Assembly (NCBI RefSeq): GCF_904846695.1
Contig: NZ_CAJHBR010000015.1
Span: 19,085-83,084 of the forward strand
Length of the DNA: 64,000 nt
Origin: Psychrobacter urativorans
GTDB taxonomy: Bacteria; Pseudomonadota; Gammaproteobacteria; Pseudomonadales; Moraxellaceae
Direction of reading: 5' to 3'
The translations under genes and the position numbers were made by a program. A model generated the notes under the pieces. The model saw only the letters and a program-made list of their open reading frames with translations. It was not told the origin of the DNA and ran no database searches. Shown here in pieces: positions 55,869 to 64,000 of this stretch. How positions within the stretch are numbered: the first letter of the stretch is position 1; every line of letters starts with the position of its first letter.

Positions 55869-56597
55869 TTATTTCTTTTTATAGATCTTCCACAAGTCAT
55901 TATTAGCCAATGGCTGGCTATAAGCGTCATTACGACGCTTACGTGGGGTCTGCCGACTATCAACAACTTTAAAGTCTGGTAAGGCCTGTATAATCAGGCC
56001 TGTACGATAAAAACGTAACCGTTCCGGCTCCAACATCTCGCCTTTACTGTCTCGGCAAAAAACATAAGCACGCAAATCAATAAACTCACGATGGGCCACT
56101 AATCTTGCTTCATCATCCTGCTCAAATACCGCAGCCATGCGCTCAAGCTCTTGTGCACTATAATCACCGCATTTATCTGTCAAAGCGGCCACTGAACCAA
56201 AGCTTTTAGATTCTTTGGCAAGGGTCTTAGTTAAGTGTAAACGCTGAACATGATAGATAAACTGGGGAATCTCAAGGCTAGCAGGCAAGGGCAAATAATC
56301 AGGGGGTAGATAAGCGGCAGGATAAAAAGCCATAGCGCGCTCAAGTAAGTTCTGCCAGCGCTGCTGATAAGCTTGTACTTCTGCTAAGTTGCCTGCAAAA
56401 ATAGGCATGTCAAAAATCTGACGTAAAATATCAGGAGGGAACTGCTGATCACGAAAGCTGGCGATATCTTCTTGTAGGGTCGATAGCAACGCTTTAGCGC
56501 GTTTCTTTCCTTGTTTTGAGTCAAGCTCATCAAGCTGACCTTCCAGAAAATCGGGGGCAACAAAGGGAGCGGAGCGTCTAGACATAAGGCGTATCAT
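55869..56597 (-). CDS. Unrecognised soluble protein between antiporter and esterase genes
   Basis: I do not recognise this protein of about 242 residues. It has no signal peptide or membrane segment. It is mostly helical in appearance with many charged residues: FLEGQLDELDSKQGKKRAKALL near the start (quoted in part: LDELDSKQGKKRAKALL), YPAAYLPPDYLPLPASLEIP in the middle, VFCRDSKGEM and RFYRTGLIIQALPDFKVVDS later, and a basic end (NNDLWKIYKKK). The start is uncertain among three Met codons near the N-terminus; none has a good ribosome site. It lies 53 bases upstream of the antiporter gene and 69 downstream of the esterase gene on the same strand, so cotranscription is possible. Confidence 0.55.
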   Translation of the reverse strand: MIRLMSRRSAPFVAPDFLEGQLDELDSKQGKKRAKALLSTLQEDIASFRDQQFPPDILRQIFDMPIFAGNLAEVQAYQQRWQNLLERAMAFYPAAYLPPDYLPLPASLEIPQFIYHVQRLHLTKTLAKESKSFGSVAALTDKCGDYSAQELERMAAVFEQDDEARLVAHREFIDLRAYVFCRDSKGEMLEPERLRFYRTGLIIQALPDFKVVDSRQTPRKRRNDAYSQPLANNDLWKIYKKK

Positions 56598-56666
56598 CAA
56601 ATAAATGTTTAAGTTAAACAAGTATATATAATTTATAGCATTAACAATGAATAATTTACGCTGATA

Positions 56667-57200
56667 TTATTTTGTTAGCTCATCAATATAATCTTTAATC
56701 TTGTCTTCACGGGCAATGCGATGGTGACCGCCCTCAAAATATTCTACCTCCCAGCTTTCGGGCACCTTGATTAAGGTTTGGCGCGCGGTGGCCACAGCTA
56801 ATATCTCATCATTAACTTCAATCATCACTTTAGTCATCTGGCTATTATGGTGAGGAAAAGGTAAGTCATCTAGGTTAGCGGCTCTATTAAAGAGCACTAC
56901 GTTAGGATTGATACAAGGCGCAATCAATAACGACTTGAGCCCATACTTATGAGCGAAGTGGTTGGCAAACCAGCCACCCAGCGAGTGTCCTACTAGCACT
57001 ATCTGCGGATACTCAGTCATTTTCTGTTGCAAAAGATCTTCATAAGTATCCAGCGCTAGTTGGAATCCTTGACGATAATTAACGGTTAGACAGTGTTTTG
57101 GTGTGTGCTCTATACAAGTAAACTTATTGGTCTCACAGCTGGAGTCAAGACCATGGAAGAAAAGTAGTAAGGTTGGCTGTTGATTAATAAGTGAGATCAT
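56667..57200 (-). CDS. YqiA/YcfP-type (UPF0227) alpha/beta-hydrolase
   Basis: The 177-residue protein is a small alpha/beta-hydrolase of the UPF0227/YqiA group. It starts with LLFFHGLDSSCETNKF (oxyanion strand), has the nucleophile elbow VLVGHSLGGWFANHFA, LLIAPCINPNV, and carries the likely acid in EVNDEILAVATARQ and the catalytic His in FEGGHHRIARED. Family members have esterase activity on short acyl substrates; the natural substrate is unknown. It overlaps no neighbour: 23 bases separate it from the CDF gene downstream. Confidence 0.8.
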   Translation of the reverse strand: MISLINQQPTLLLFFHGLDSSCETNKFTCIEHTPKHCLTVNYRQGFQLALDTYEDLLQQKMTEYPQIVLVGHSLGGWFANHFAHKYGLKSLLIAPCINPNVVLFNRAANLDDLPFPHHNSQMTKVMIEVNDEILAVATARQTLIKVPESWEVEYFEGGHHRIAREDKIKDYIDELTK

Positions 57201-57223
57201 AATTTTATACTTATAAGTTGAAC

Positions 57224-58384
57224 CTAATGTGAGTGGCCCATATGACCGCTATTAGCGCCTGTTGGACGTTCTGCTATATCACAGATTAACCCATCACTGT
57301 GCGCTTGCGGATGGCTTAGACTCTCCACCTGAATCGTTGCATGGTTAATGCCTAGATCTAACAAGCGTTGTTCAAGCTCAGCTATTAATAGGCTGGCTTC
57401 ACGAATGCTCATTTCGTCATCGACTACCACATGGCAGGACAAGGCATTTAAGCCACTAGTAATACTCCAGACATGTAAATCATGCATCTTAGTAACTTGT
57501 GGATGATCAAGTAAACGCTGCTCTACAGTCTCTATGGAAATACCTTTGGGTGTCCCTTCCATCAAGATATGTACTGAGTCACGTACTACTCGATAGCCAC
57601 TGATTATGATTAATATAGCAACAATAACTGACGCTGCAGCATCGGCCCACACCCAGCCAAAGCTCATCATTAATAGGGCAGCAATGATAGCGGCTACTGA
57701 ACCCATCATGTCGCTCAATACATGTAAATAAGCGCTTTGCATATTGAGATTGGCAGGTTTTTTTGCTGGAGCTTGCGAGTCGGGTGCTGCTGAAGGATCG
57801 GTGAGACTAGAGTCTAAGTTATTAGTGCTTGAGCTATGGCTATGTCCATGACTGTCCTCACTGTTATTGCCCCGATGCATCAGCCAAGCGACTAGAACGT
57901 TTACCAGCATACCGATAGTAGCTATGATAAGCATACCTTGAGTGGCAATCTCTGGTGGTGAGTTAAAACGCTTAATAGCTTCGTAAAATATGAGTAAGGC
58001 AATGATAATCAGGGTAGCGCCGTTGACCCCAGCGACTAAAATTTCGAAGCGTTTATAGCCAAAAGTTTTTTGCTGAGTAGCTGCTTTTTCGCCTATCTTG
58101 AAAGCCATCAGCGTAGCACCAAGAGCAATAGCGTCGCTGAGCATATGACCGGCGTCAGATAATAGCGCCAAACTGCCAGTCATCCAGCCGCCTATGGCTT
58201 CAATAAACATATAGCCAGTAATAATGACAAAGCTGATCAATAAAGTACGTTGATAGCCTTTAGTATCTTGTACTGATGGTTTATTTGCTGCTAAATTATC
58301 ATGATCGCCATGATCGTGTTGATGTCCAGTATTATGGCTGTGGTCATGGCTATCACTAGCAGGATGAGAAGGTGTGGAACTCAT
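57224..58384 (-). CDS. Cation diffusion facilitator metal exporter (CzcD/ZitB type)
   Basis: The 386-residue protein exports divalent metals such as zinc, cobalt or cadmium in exchange for protons. It has a His/Asp-rich cytoplasmic N-terminus (HDHSHNTGHQHDHGDHD) and six membrane segments. Metal-site residues are visible in TM2 (LLSDAGHMLSDAIALGATLMA, quoted in part: HMLSDAIALG) and TM5 (HVLSDMMGSVAAIIAALL). A second His loop with GHSHSSS lies between TM4 and TM5, and a C-terminal domain has VEQRLLDHPQV and LHVWSITSG. The ATG chosen follows gagagttatt. A 7-bp tandem repeat lies about 160 bases upstream. Confidence 0.9.
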   Translation of the reverse strand: MSSTPSHPASDSHDHSHNTGHQHDHGDHDNLAANKPSVQDTKGYQRTLLISFVIITGYMFIEAIGGWMTGSLALLSDAGHMLSDAIALGATLMAFKIGEKAATQQKTFGYKRFEILVAGVNGATLIIIALLIFYEAIKRFNSPPEIATQGMLIIATIGMLVNVLVAWLMHRGNNSEDSHGHSHSSSTNNLDSSLTDPSAAPDSQAPAKKPANLNMQSAYLHVLSDMMGSVAAIIAALLMMSFGWVWADAAASVIVAILIIISGYRVVRDSVHILMEGTPKGISIETVEQRLLDHPQVTKMHDLHVWSITSGLNALSCHVVVDDEMSIREASLLIAELEQRLLDLGINHATIQVESLSHPQAHSDGLICDIAERPTGANSGHMGHSH

Positions 58385-58545
58385 AATAACTCTCAATATT
58401 TCTTAATAGCTCTTAGCTTTATACTGATAAAGCAGAGCCTAACCAGTAGAAATTTAGCATATTTATTATTACTAAGCTGTAATAAGCAAGTAAAGACTGA
58501 TGTGATTTACTGCAGTCAGCGCTGATAGAGAGTGCAGCCTATAAT

Positions 58546-58587
58546 GGATAACGGATAACGGATAACGGATAACGGATAACGGATAAG
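58546..58587. repeat. 7-bp tandem repeat (ggataac) between priA and the CDF gene
   Basis: Five perfect ggataac units are followed by ggataag, in the 214-base space between the priA stop and the CDF start (both minus strand). It is 12 bases from the priA stop codon. Confidence 0.9.
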
Positions 58588-58598
58588 CAAGCTATAAG

Positions 58599-60881
58599 CT
58601 ACCAACCGACCGGATCGATATCTAAAGTGAGCTTAAGATATTTAGTACTAGGTAGTGCTAGTACGGGCTGCCACCATAAGTTCAATACTTGATGCAACTG
58701 CTGGCGATCTTTGGCTAACAGTAATAATTGCGAGTGATATAAGCTGTTCTTTTTGCTCATTGGAGCATCAATAGGGCCTAGTACTGCCAGTTTATGGTTG
58801 GCAGGCAAGTTAGCAATAGCATCCTTGAGCGCCTGTATGGTAGCCACTAGCGTCTTGCCCTCACAGCGAATAAGCGCCGCATGGCAATAAGGCGGCAATC
58901 CCATCATTTTGCGCTCTTGTAGCAGCTGGCGTGCGAATGATAAGTAGCCATCTTTGACTAGCTTTAGCAATAGCTCATTTTCAGGTTGTAGGGTTTGAAT
59001 CAGCACACGGCCAGCTTTGTCACCCCGCCCAGCACGCCCAGCGACTTGAATCATCAGTTGAGCGGTATGTTCAGGTGAGCGAAAATCTGCGGACAAAAAT
59101 CCTCGATCGGCATTAGGCAAACAAACCAGCGTGACGTTAGGGAAGTGATGACCTTTAGCGACCATCTGAGTGCCAACTAAAATGGCAGGCTTGCCCTGAT
59201 TGATACGCTGGTAAATATTCTCCCAGCTGTCTTTACGGCGCGTAGTATCACGGTCAATCTGAATAATAGGATATAGCTGCTTACTGGTTTGTGGATTGGC
59301 AAAAATAGCATGTAGGTTTTCGCTCAGTCTTGTAGTACCCATACCTCGAGCATCTAAGTTTTGACTGGCGCAATCAGGACAAGTCGTTGGAATATAAGCT
59401 TGCCAATCACAATGGTGACACTTTAAATAGCTACTGTTATAGGAGCTGCTTTGCGATGAGCTATTATAATGGACAGTCAGATGGGCATCGCAGCGTGGAC
59501 AGTCCGCTTGCCAACCACAAGCCTCACACAATAATACAGGGGCGTAACCACGGCGGTTTAAAAATATTAATACTTGATCGCCAGCTTCTAAAGTTTGTTT
59601 GATAGCGCCAATCAGTACATCAGTTAAACCGGTATCATAACGGGCGCCATCATCTTGAGCTTGTTGATGAGTGCTTTGCAGGCGTGCGTCGATCAGCTGC
59701 ATGGTAGCAGGCTTAGCATTGCCAGGACGAGTGCGCAACTGATACTCAATGAGTTTATGCTCATCGATGAGCTTTAGGTGTTCAAGAGTAGGGGTTGCTG
59801 TGCCTAGTACCACTGGGATTTTGGCTTGAAAACCACGGTATAGAGCCACGTCAGCGGCATGGTAGCGTAAAGTATCTTGCTGCTTATAGGAGACATCATG
59901 GGCTTCATCAACGACTATTAGCCCCAAATTAGCAAAAGGATAAAGCACAGCTGAGCGAGTACCGATGATAATCTGTGCATGACCAGTACGGCAGTCCTGC
60001 CAGCCCTGCATACGATAAGTATTGCTCATCCCTGAATGTAATAATATGATTTGAGCGGCAAAGCGACTGGCAAAACGGGCTCGTGTTTGGGGGGTAAGGC
60101 CAATCTCTGGCACTAAGATCAGTACTTGCTTACCGGCTTCTAACACGGCTTGCATAGCCTGCAAATAGACTTCAGTTTTACCGCTACCCGTAATACCGTT
60201 GAGTAAAAATCCAGTATAAGTGTTGGCTTTATGAGCTTCGACTATAGCGGTAACTGCTTGCTGCTGTTCCGGGTTTAAATCCAAGGGCATCTTGGCTAAG
60301 CTGACCGCTGGCGGGGCGGCTTTAGTTTCGATATAACGCTCTACAAGGTTTTTTTCTTCTAGGGTTTTTAAAAAAGCGCGTTGCATGCCCTCTAGTAATA
60401 ATACCTCTTCACTAGCGCCACGCTTACCATGCAATTTGAGCATATCGAACTGTTGCTTTTGTTTTTTTGCATTGGCATGAAAATCATCGTCATTGATATT
60501 AGCAAGTATGCGCCAATGGGTGATGAGTAGATCTAGCGGCTTACCTTGTCTGATCAAACTCGGTAGCATCACTGATAAGGTATCGCCTAAAGGATAATGA
60601 TAATAGCGTGCCAGCCAATAGGCTAGAGCCAGCATTTGCTCGTTTAGAATCGGTTCATCATCTAAACAGCGAGTGATAGGTTTTAGCTTGTTTGGGGGAA
60701 CTGAACTTTGATCTTTAGCAATATAATTGATGACCACACCGATTAAGGTTTGTCGTCCAAAAGGTACTTCTACACGGCTGCCGATAGCAGGTAAAGCTTG
60801 AGCATGTGCCATGCTACTGTCTGCTGAGCTATAGTCAAATACCCGATAGAGAGGAACTGGTAGAGCCACTTGTAGCAACAT
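58599..60881 (-). CDS. priA: Primosomal protein N' (PriA helicase)
   Basis: PriA restarts stalled replication forks by loading DnaB and unwinding the lagging arm. The 760-residue protein starts with the DNA-binding domain LQVALPVPLYRVFDYSS. Then come Walker A LLNGITGSGKTEVYL, Walker B IVVDEAHDVSYKQQ and GTATPTLEHL. The zinc-binding segment contains eight Cys in four CxxC pairs (CEACGW, CPRCD, CHHCDW, CPDCAS). Helicase motifs V/VI are in ILVGTQMVAKGHHFPNV and QVAGRAGRGDKAG. Between the second and third Cys pair is a Ser/Asn stretch (HYNSSSQSSSYNSSY) not found in E. coli. Length is close to the usual 732. Confidence 0.96.
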   Translation of the reverse strand: MLLQVALPVPLYRVFDYSSADSSMAHAQALPAIGSRVEVPFGRQTLIGVVINYIAKDQSSVPPNKLKPITRCLDDEPILNEQMLALAYWLARYYHYPLGDTLSVMLPSLIRQGKPLDLLITHWRILANINDDDFHANAKKQKQQFDMLKLHGKRGASEEVLLLEGMQRAFLKTLEEKNLVERYIETKAAPPAVSLAKMPLDLNPEQQQAVTAIVEAHKANTYTGFLLNGITGSGKTEVYLQAMQAVLEAGKQVLILVPEIGLTPQTRARFASRFAAQIILLHSGMSNTYRMQGWQDCRTGHAQIIIGTRSAVLYPFANLGLIVVDEAHDVSYKQQDTLRYHAADVALYRGFQAKIPVVLGTATPTLEHLKLIDEHKLIEYQLRTRPGNAKPATMQLIDARLQSTHQQAQDDGARYDTGLTDVLIGAIKQTLEAGDQVLIFLNRRGYAPVLLCEACGWQADCPRCDAHLTVHYNSSSQSSSYNSSYLKCHHCDWQAYIPTTCPDCASQNLDARGMGTTRLSENLHAIFANPQTSKQLYPIIQIDRDTTRRKDSWENIYQRINQGKPAILVGTQMVAKGHHFPNVTLVCLPNADRGFLSADFRSPEHTAQLMIQVAGRAGRGDKAGRVLIQTLQPENELLLKLVKDGYLSFARQLLQERKMMGLPPYCHAALIRCEGKTLVATIQALKDAIANLPANHKLAVLGPIDAPMSKKNSLYHSQLLLLAKDRQQLHQVLNLWWQPVLALPSTKYLKLTLDIDPVGW

Positions 60882-61015
60882 GAAAATGCTCTCAGCCTTA
60901 TGAAATTAAAAAAAATAATCGCTAAATAGCCATTAAGCCCAAATAGCCGTTTTTTACAACAGCACTTTGGGCCTAGTTATTACTTGCTGTATCTTGACTG
61001 TATTTGAGCTCTGAC

Positions 61016-61396
61016 TTATGCAATATACATAATAGACTCAATCTCGACCACGCCACCTTTAGGAAGGGCTGCAACTTGAACGGCTGCACGGGCAGGATAA
61101 GGCTCACTTAAATTGGCCATAAACATTTCGTTTAAAGCGGCGAAATCATTTAGGTCAGTCAAAGAGACATTGAATTTGACCACGTCGTTGATAGTGCCAC
61201 CAGCTGCTTCACAAATCGCTTTGATATTCTCAAAAACTTGCTTAGCTTGTGCCTCAAAGCCGTTTTTTAGCTCCATAGTTTGCGGATCAAAACCGAGCTG
61301 TCCTGAGATATAGACAGTGTTGTCGACTTTGATAGCTTGTGAGTAAGTACCAACAGCGGCAGGGGCTTTGTCCGTTTGAATGGTTTGACGGCTCAT
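61016..61396 (-). CDS. ridA: Reactive intermediate/imine deaminase RidA
   Basis: RidA hydrolyses enamine/imine intermediates from amino acid metabolism such as 2-aminoacrylate. The 126-residue protein matches the family: DKAPAAVGTYSQAIKV, VYISGQLGFDPQTMEL, FENIKAICEAAGGTIND, VVKFNVSLTDLNDFAALNEM and the active-site Arg in PARAAVQVAALPKGGVVEIE. The ribosome site is aaggat. It lies downstream of spoT on the same strand, the same order as spoT-ridA pairs seen in other gammaproteobacteria. Confidence 0.95.
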   Translation of the reverse strand: MSRQTIQTDKAPAAVGTYSQAIKVDNTVYISGQLGFDPQTMELKNGFEAQAKQVFENIKAICEAAGGTINDVVKFNVSLTDLNDFAALNEMFMANLSEPYPARAAVQVAALPKGGVVEIESIMYIA

Positions 61397-61641
61397 AATA
61401 TATCCTTGTTGTATATTGATAGCATAAATTGCTAGTGAGGGATTTCGGACTTGCTAGGCGCTTAGCAATAACAAGTCATATTTTTTAGACCATGCTAACT
61501 TAATGGATTGTAATTAGTCAGCTTTATTGGTTTGAGTGTTGTTTATAAGTACAGTACTGCTAAAGGCTTTTTCTGCTTTTTTACAATTAAGCCTAGCTTT
61601 AACTTAGCCTAAGTAGTTAGACATAAAACTTCGCCTAAAAA

Positions 61642-63828
61642 TTATAACTGATATAGGCGCATAATATTAGGAAAACCTAACAATGAGCGCAATTCGCGGA
61701 TACCTTGCGCCAAGTGACTGCGACTACGCACCACGATTTGCAAAATAGTATCGCTGTTACGGACATCAATCGTTTCTACACCGATATTAAGCTGACGCAG
61801 ATGATAAATCACGGCGCTAATTTGCTCGTCGTTTAGTACGGTCGATAGCTTCAAGAAGGCGGGGAAACGTATTTTGCCCGCATATTCTTCAGACTCACTT
61901 TGCTTAACCGCCTTGTCGTCGCGCCAACGCAATTGAATAACTTGATAGGGGTTATCTTTACGAATTTCATCTAGCGAAAAGCACTTGTGTCGATGGGCTA
62001 CTAAGCCATGTCGGGATAAATGACCGACGATAGGATCGCCATAAATCGGATGGCAGCAATTGGCAAAGTCAAGCTCGACTCCGGCAGCATTGGCAATTAG
62101 CTGTTGTGGTTGTACTACTGGCTCATTACTATCTTCAGTATGCATGCTACTGAGATCGTCATTGAACAGACGAGATACTACCAGCTGTGGCAACAAAGTC
62201 CCACAACTAATCTGCTCAAATAGCTCGCTTTTTTCGGCCAACCCACGCCATTCAAGTAAGTTTTTCCAATCACTATCGCTTAGATCCTCAAGACTTTTTT
62301 GATAAGTTTTTAAGGCCCGATCTAGTGCTTGTTGACCATGACGTAGTTTATCTTCTGCTGACAAGTCTTTAAACCAGCGTAATATCTGCTGACGAGCCTT
62401 ATTAGTTGACACAAACCCTAGCCATTCAGCTTTAGGCTCAGAATTCTTATCAACTTCTATCTCAACCGTTTGACCATTAGTAACTATGGTACCTAACTTG
62501 GCATGTTTGCCATCGATGTTGGCACCTACTGCCACGTTACCAACCATAGGGCCTACTGCATAAGCAAAATCAAGTGCAGTGGCCCCTTGAGGCAATTCAT
62601 AAGCCCGACCTTGCGGACTGTAGCAGAGGATCTTACTCGAATGTAGGTAATCCATCAGCTCATTAATAGTAGAAACCGCTGCTGAAAAATCAGGACTGTT
62701 ATCATCTAACGAGTCCTCATTAATCAAGTCCTTCATATTACGCAGTGAGGCTTGAATGACGGACTGGCTAATATCAGAAGCGTGCTCAGCACCGATAACC
62801 CCAAGCCTTGAAGCATACTGCATCTTTTTGGTCATAATAGTGGCTTTAATACAGTCATTATCACGCTCGTAGATGAGGGTAAGCGACTGATTGCCACCCG
62901 GCAGTGGACGGCGAATATTGTCTTCAATGTTATCATCAGAGATTTGATATTTTTTGATTAAATAATAAGCTAACTTGTCACAAGCTTCGATAGTATCTAA
63001 TACAATCTCAAAAGAATACTGACGTAATAAAGAGTTGATTTCACCACGATTACGGAAGAATTGTCGATACATAGTGACCCGATTATCTAGTATCTTCACG
63101 TGTCCAGTAAGCCCTAAACTACTAAGTACTATAATTAAATAGCGATGGATGGCTTCTTTTTGAAAGTTACGGCCAAGCCCATACTGTAAAAGCTTATCCG
63201 ATAGCTTGTTATACATTTCCGAATCAAGATTCCGATAACAGAGCACTTCGATATAATCAGCAATATCATTAATGCCCATAAGGCGAGCAAAAGGCACATA
63301 AAAATCTAAAGTTTCCTGAGCAGTAGCCCGTTGCTTTTCGGGACGAACGGCATCAAGGGTAGACATATTATGCAAGCGATCAGCAAGCTTTATAATCAGG
63401 ACTCTAGGATCGTTGAGCGTCGCTGTCAGTATTTTATGAAAGGTTGCTGCTTTGTTTTGTTGCTTATTATGGCTAGAGGACTTTAACTTAGTCACCCCGT
63501 CGACCAGACGAGCGACAACTTTACCATAACGTTGCTCAAGCTCATCGTCGCTAACTTCAGTATCTTCTACTGTGTCATGCAAAATAGCGGCGATGATAGT
63601 ATCGCGATCTAAGCGAAAGCCTGCCAATATCTCAGCAACGGCTATAGGATGAGTGATATAAGGCTCACCGGATTTACGTTTATCTTTTATATGGGCGACA
63701 TCACCAAACCCGCAAGCGTCAATTACATCACGACGTTCATCAGCTGTCAGATAACTGACGGAACGCAGCAGACTATATTGAGCTTCATCAACCATGTAAT
63801 GACTGAGTTTAGGTAAAGTTTGGCTCAT
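61642..63828 (-). CDS. spoT: SpoT-type (p)ppGpp hydrolase with a degenerate synthetase domain
   Basis: The 728-residue protein has the full RelA/SpoT layout. The HD hydrolase domain is intact: YITHPIAVA (His60), AAILHDTVEDTEV (His84, Asp85) and IKLADRLHNM (Asp150). The synthetase domain (about 215-345) has lost its motifs: where SpoT has a G-Y-Q-S-L-H block there is GGNQSLT (311-317), the E-V-Q-I-R-T block reads KATIMTK, and the R-x-K-x-x-S ATP motif is not found. TGS (CYSPQGRAYELPQGATALDF near 418), a conserved Cys region (FANCCHPIYGDPIVGHL) and a C-terminal ACT domain remain. I infer a monofunctional hydrolase. The start follows taggatagcc. Confidence 0.92.
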   Translation of the reverse strand: MSQTLPKLSHYMVDEAQYSLLRSVSYLTADERRDVIDACGFGDVAHIKDKRKSGEPYITHPIAVAEILAGFRLDRDTIIAAILHDTVEDTEVSDDELEQRYGKVVARLVDGVTKLKSSSHNKQQNKAATFHKILTATLNDPRVLIIKLADRLHNMSTLDAVRPEKQRATAQETLDFYVPFARLMGINDIADYIEVLCYRNLDSEMYNKLSDKLLQYGLGRNFQKEAIHRYLIIVLSSLGLTGHVKILDNRVTMYRQFFRNRGEINSLLRQYSFEIVLDTIEACDKLAYYLIKKYQISDDNIEDNIRRPLPGGNQSLTLIYERDNDCIKATIMTKKMQYASRLGVIGAEHASDISQSVIQASLRNMKDLINEDSLDDNSPDFSAAVSTINELMDYLHSSKILCYSPQGRAYELPQGATALDFAYAVGPMVGNVAVGANIDGKHAKLGTIVTNGQTVEIEVDKNSEPKAEWLGFVSTNKARQQILRWFKDLSAEDKLRHGQQALDRALKTYQKSLEDLSDSDWKNLLEWRGLAEKSELFEQISCGTLLPQLVVSRLFNDDLSSMHTEDSNEPVVQPQQLIANAAGVELDFANCCHPIYGDPIVGHLSRHGLVAHRHKCFSLDEIRKDNPYQVIQLRWRDDKAVKQSESEEYAGKIRFPAFLKLSTVLNDEQISAVIYHLRQLNIGVETIDVRNSDTILQIVVRSRSHLAQGIRELRSLLGFPNIMRLYQL

Positions 63829-63881
63829 AAAGTGGCTATCCTATTGTTTTTGGCTTATATGATAGATAGTTAGACCCCACT

Positions 63882-64000
63882 CTCAACTTCGAAAGTGATT
63901 GAAAAAAGAAGAGCACCTCACTAATCTATTGTTTTCGACCAAGAATACAATGGAGTTGTGAGATGCCCATAGACGAATTTATCATCAATATCTATTTAAT
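63882..64000 (+). mobile_element. Left end of a probable insertion sequence, cut by the window edge
   Basis: From about 63875 the sequence changes into a stretch with a possible terminal repeat (accccactctcaacttcg) and then a short leader with a good ribosome site and an ORF that looks like a transposase start. The other end is outside the window, so the borders are guesses. Confidence 0.35.
63963..64000 (+). CDS. Possible transposase, first 12 codons only (IS982-like?)
   Basis: The frame begins ATG after ggagttgtgag and encodes MPIDEFIINIYL before the window ends. An opening of this shape (D/E-x-F-I-I-x-V/I) resembles transposases of the IS982 group, which is a tentative recollection. It is divergent from spoT, 134 bases away. 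Too little is visible for a firm call. Confidence 0.35.
   Translation, partial: MPIDEFIINIYL

Overview
The window reads as a stretch of chromosome from a member of the Moraxellaceae, most likely Psychrobacter. The reasons are the low GC content, the many Gln/Asn/Ser/Thr-rich N- and C-terminal extensions on housekeeping proteins, the local gene orders (coiled-coil gene-zapA beside UPF0149; murG-murC-ddl-ftsQ-ftsA-ftsZ-lpxC; yhbY/rlmE-ftsH-folP; recA-recX), and a SpoT whose synthetase half has decayed. The genus is inferred from general resemblance and was not checked by a search. No rRNA, tRNA, CRISPR array, prophage or complete insertion sequence was seen. This is mostly core chromosome.

Layout. 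1-8.2 kb: end of glyS, a small zinc-ribbon-like membrane protein, the zapA pair, a UPF0149 protein, a deaminase, argE, a LysE-type exporter, then a long AT-rich non-coding stretch with a tiny ORF in front of rtcB and a small basic protein. 8.3-20.7 kb: miaB, slt, a catalytically dead-looking RNase T2 homologue, mdh, a DUF2789 protein, ribF, a GNAT acetyltransferase, a lipoprotein, murJ and ampD. 20.9-27.4 kb: a DUF4105 (Lnb-like) envelope protein, a YeeZ-like dehydrogenase, an unknown protein, pyrE and gshB. 27.7-37.1 kb: the distal division and cell wall (dcw) cluster. 37.4-48.3 kb: a DciA-like protein, a CHAP amidase, a DOMON-like protein, yhbY, rlmE, ftsH, folP, sdhE, ygfX, a YidB-like protein and an SLC13-type carboxylate transporter. 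From 48.4 kb almost everything is on the minus strand: recX, recA, a 1.29 kb non-coding region with two perfect DnaA boxes, trmB, a CPA2 antiporter, an unknown protein, a YqiA-like esterase, a CDF metal exporter, priA, ridA and spoT. The window ends inside what looks like the start of a transposase just upstream of spoT.

How the genes work together. The largest theme is envelope growth and division: lipid II synthesis and flipping (murG, murC, ddl, murJ), divisome assembly (ftsQ, ftsA, ftsZ, zapA and its coiled-coil neighbour), muropeptide cutting and recycling (slt, ampD, the CHAP protein) and the committed step of lipid A synthesis (lpxC). A second theme is RNA maturation and modification (rtcB, miaB, rlmE, yhbY, trmB). 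A third is DNA repair and replication restart (recA, recX, priA, the DciA-like protein). The most interesting signals are the structured leader and tiny ORF before rtcB, the RNase T2 homologue without catalytic residues, the altered nucleotide-binding motifs in FtsA, the DnaA-box pair beside an AT-rich tract in the gap upstream of recA, and several in-frame or intergenic tandem repeats. All calls come from reading the sequence; no database search was run.
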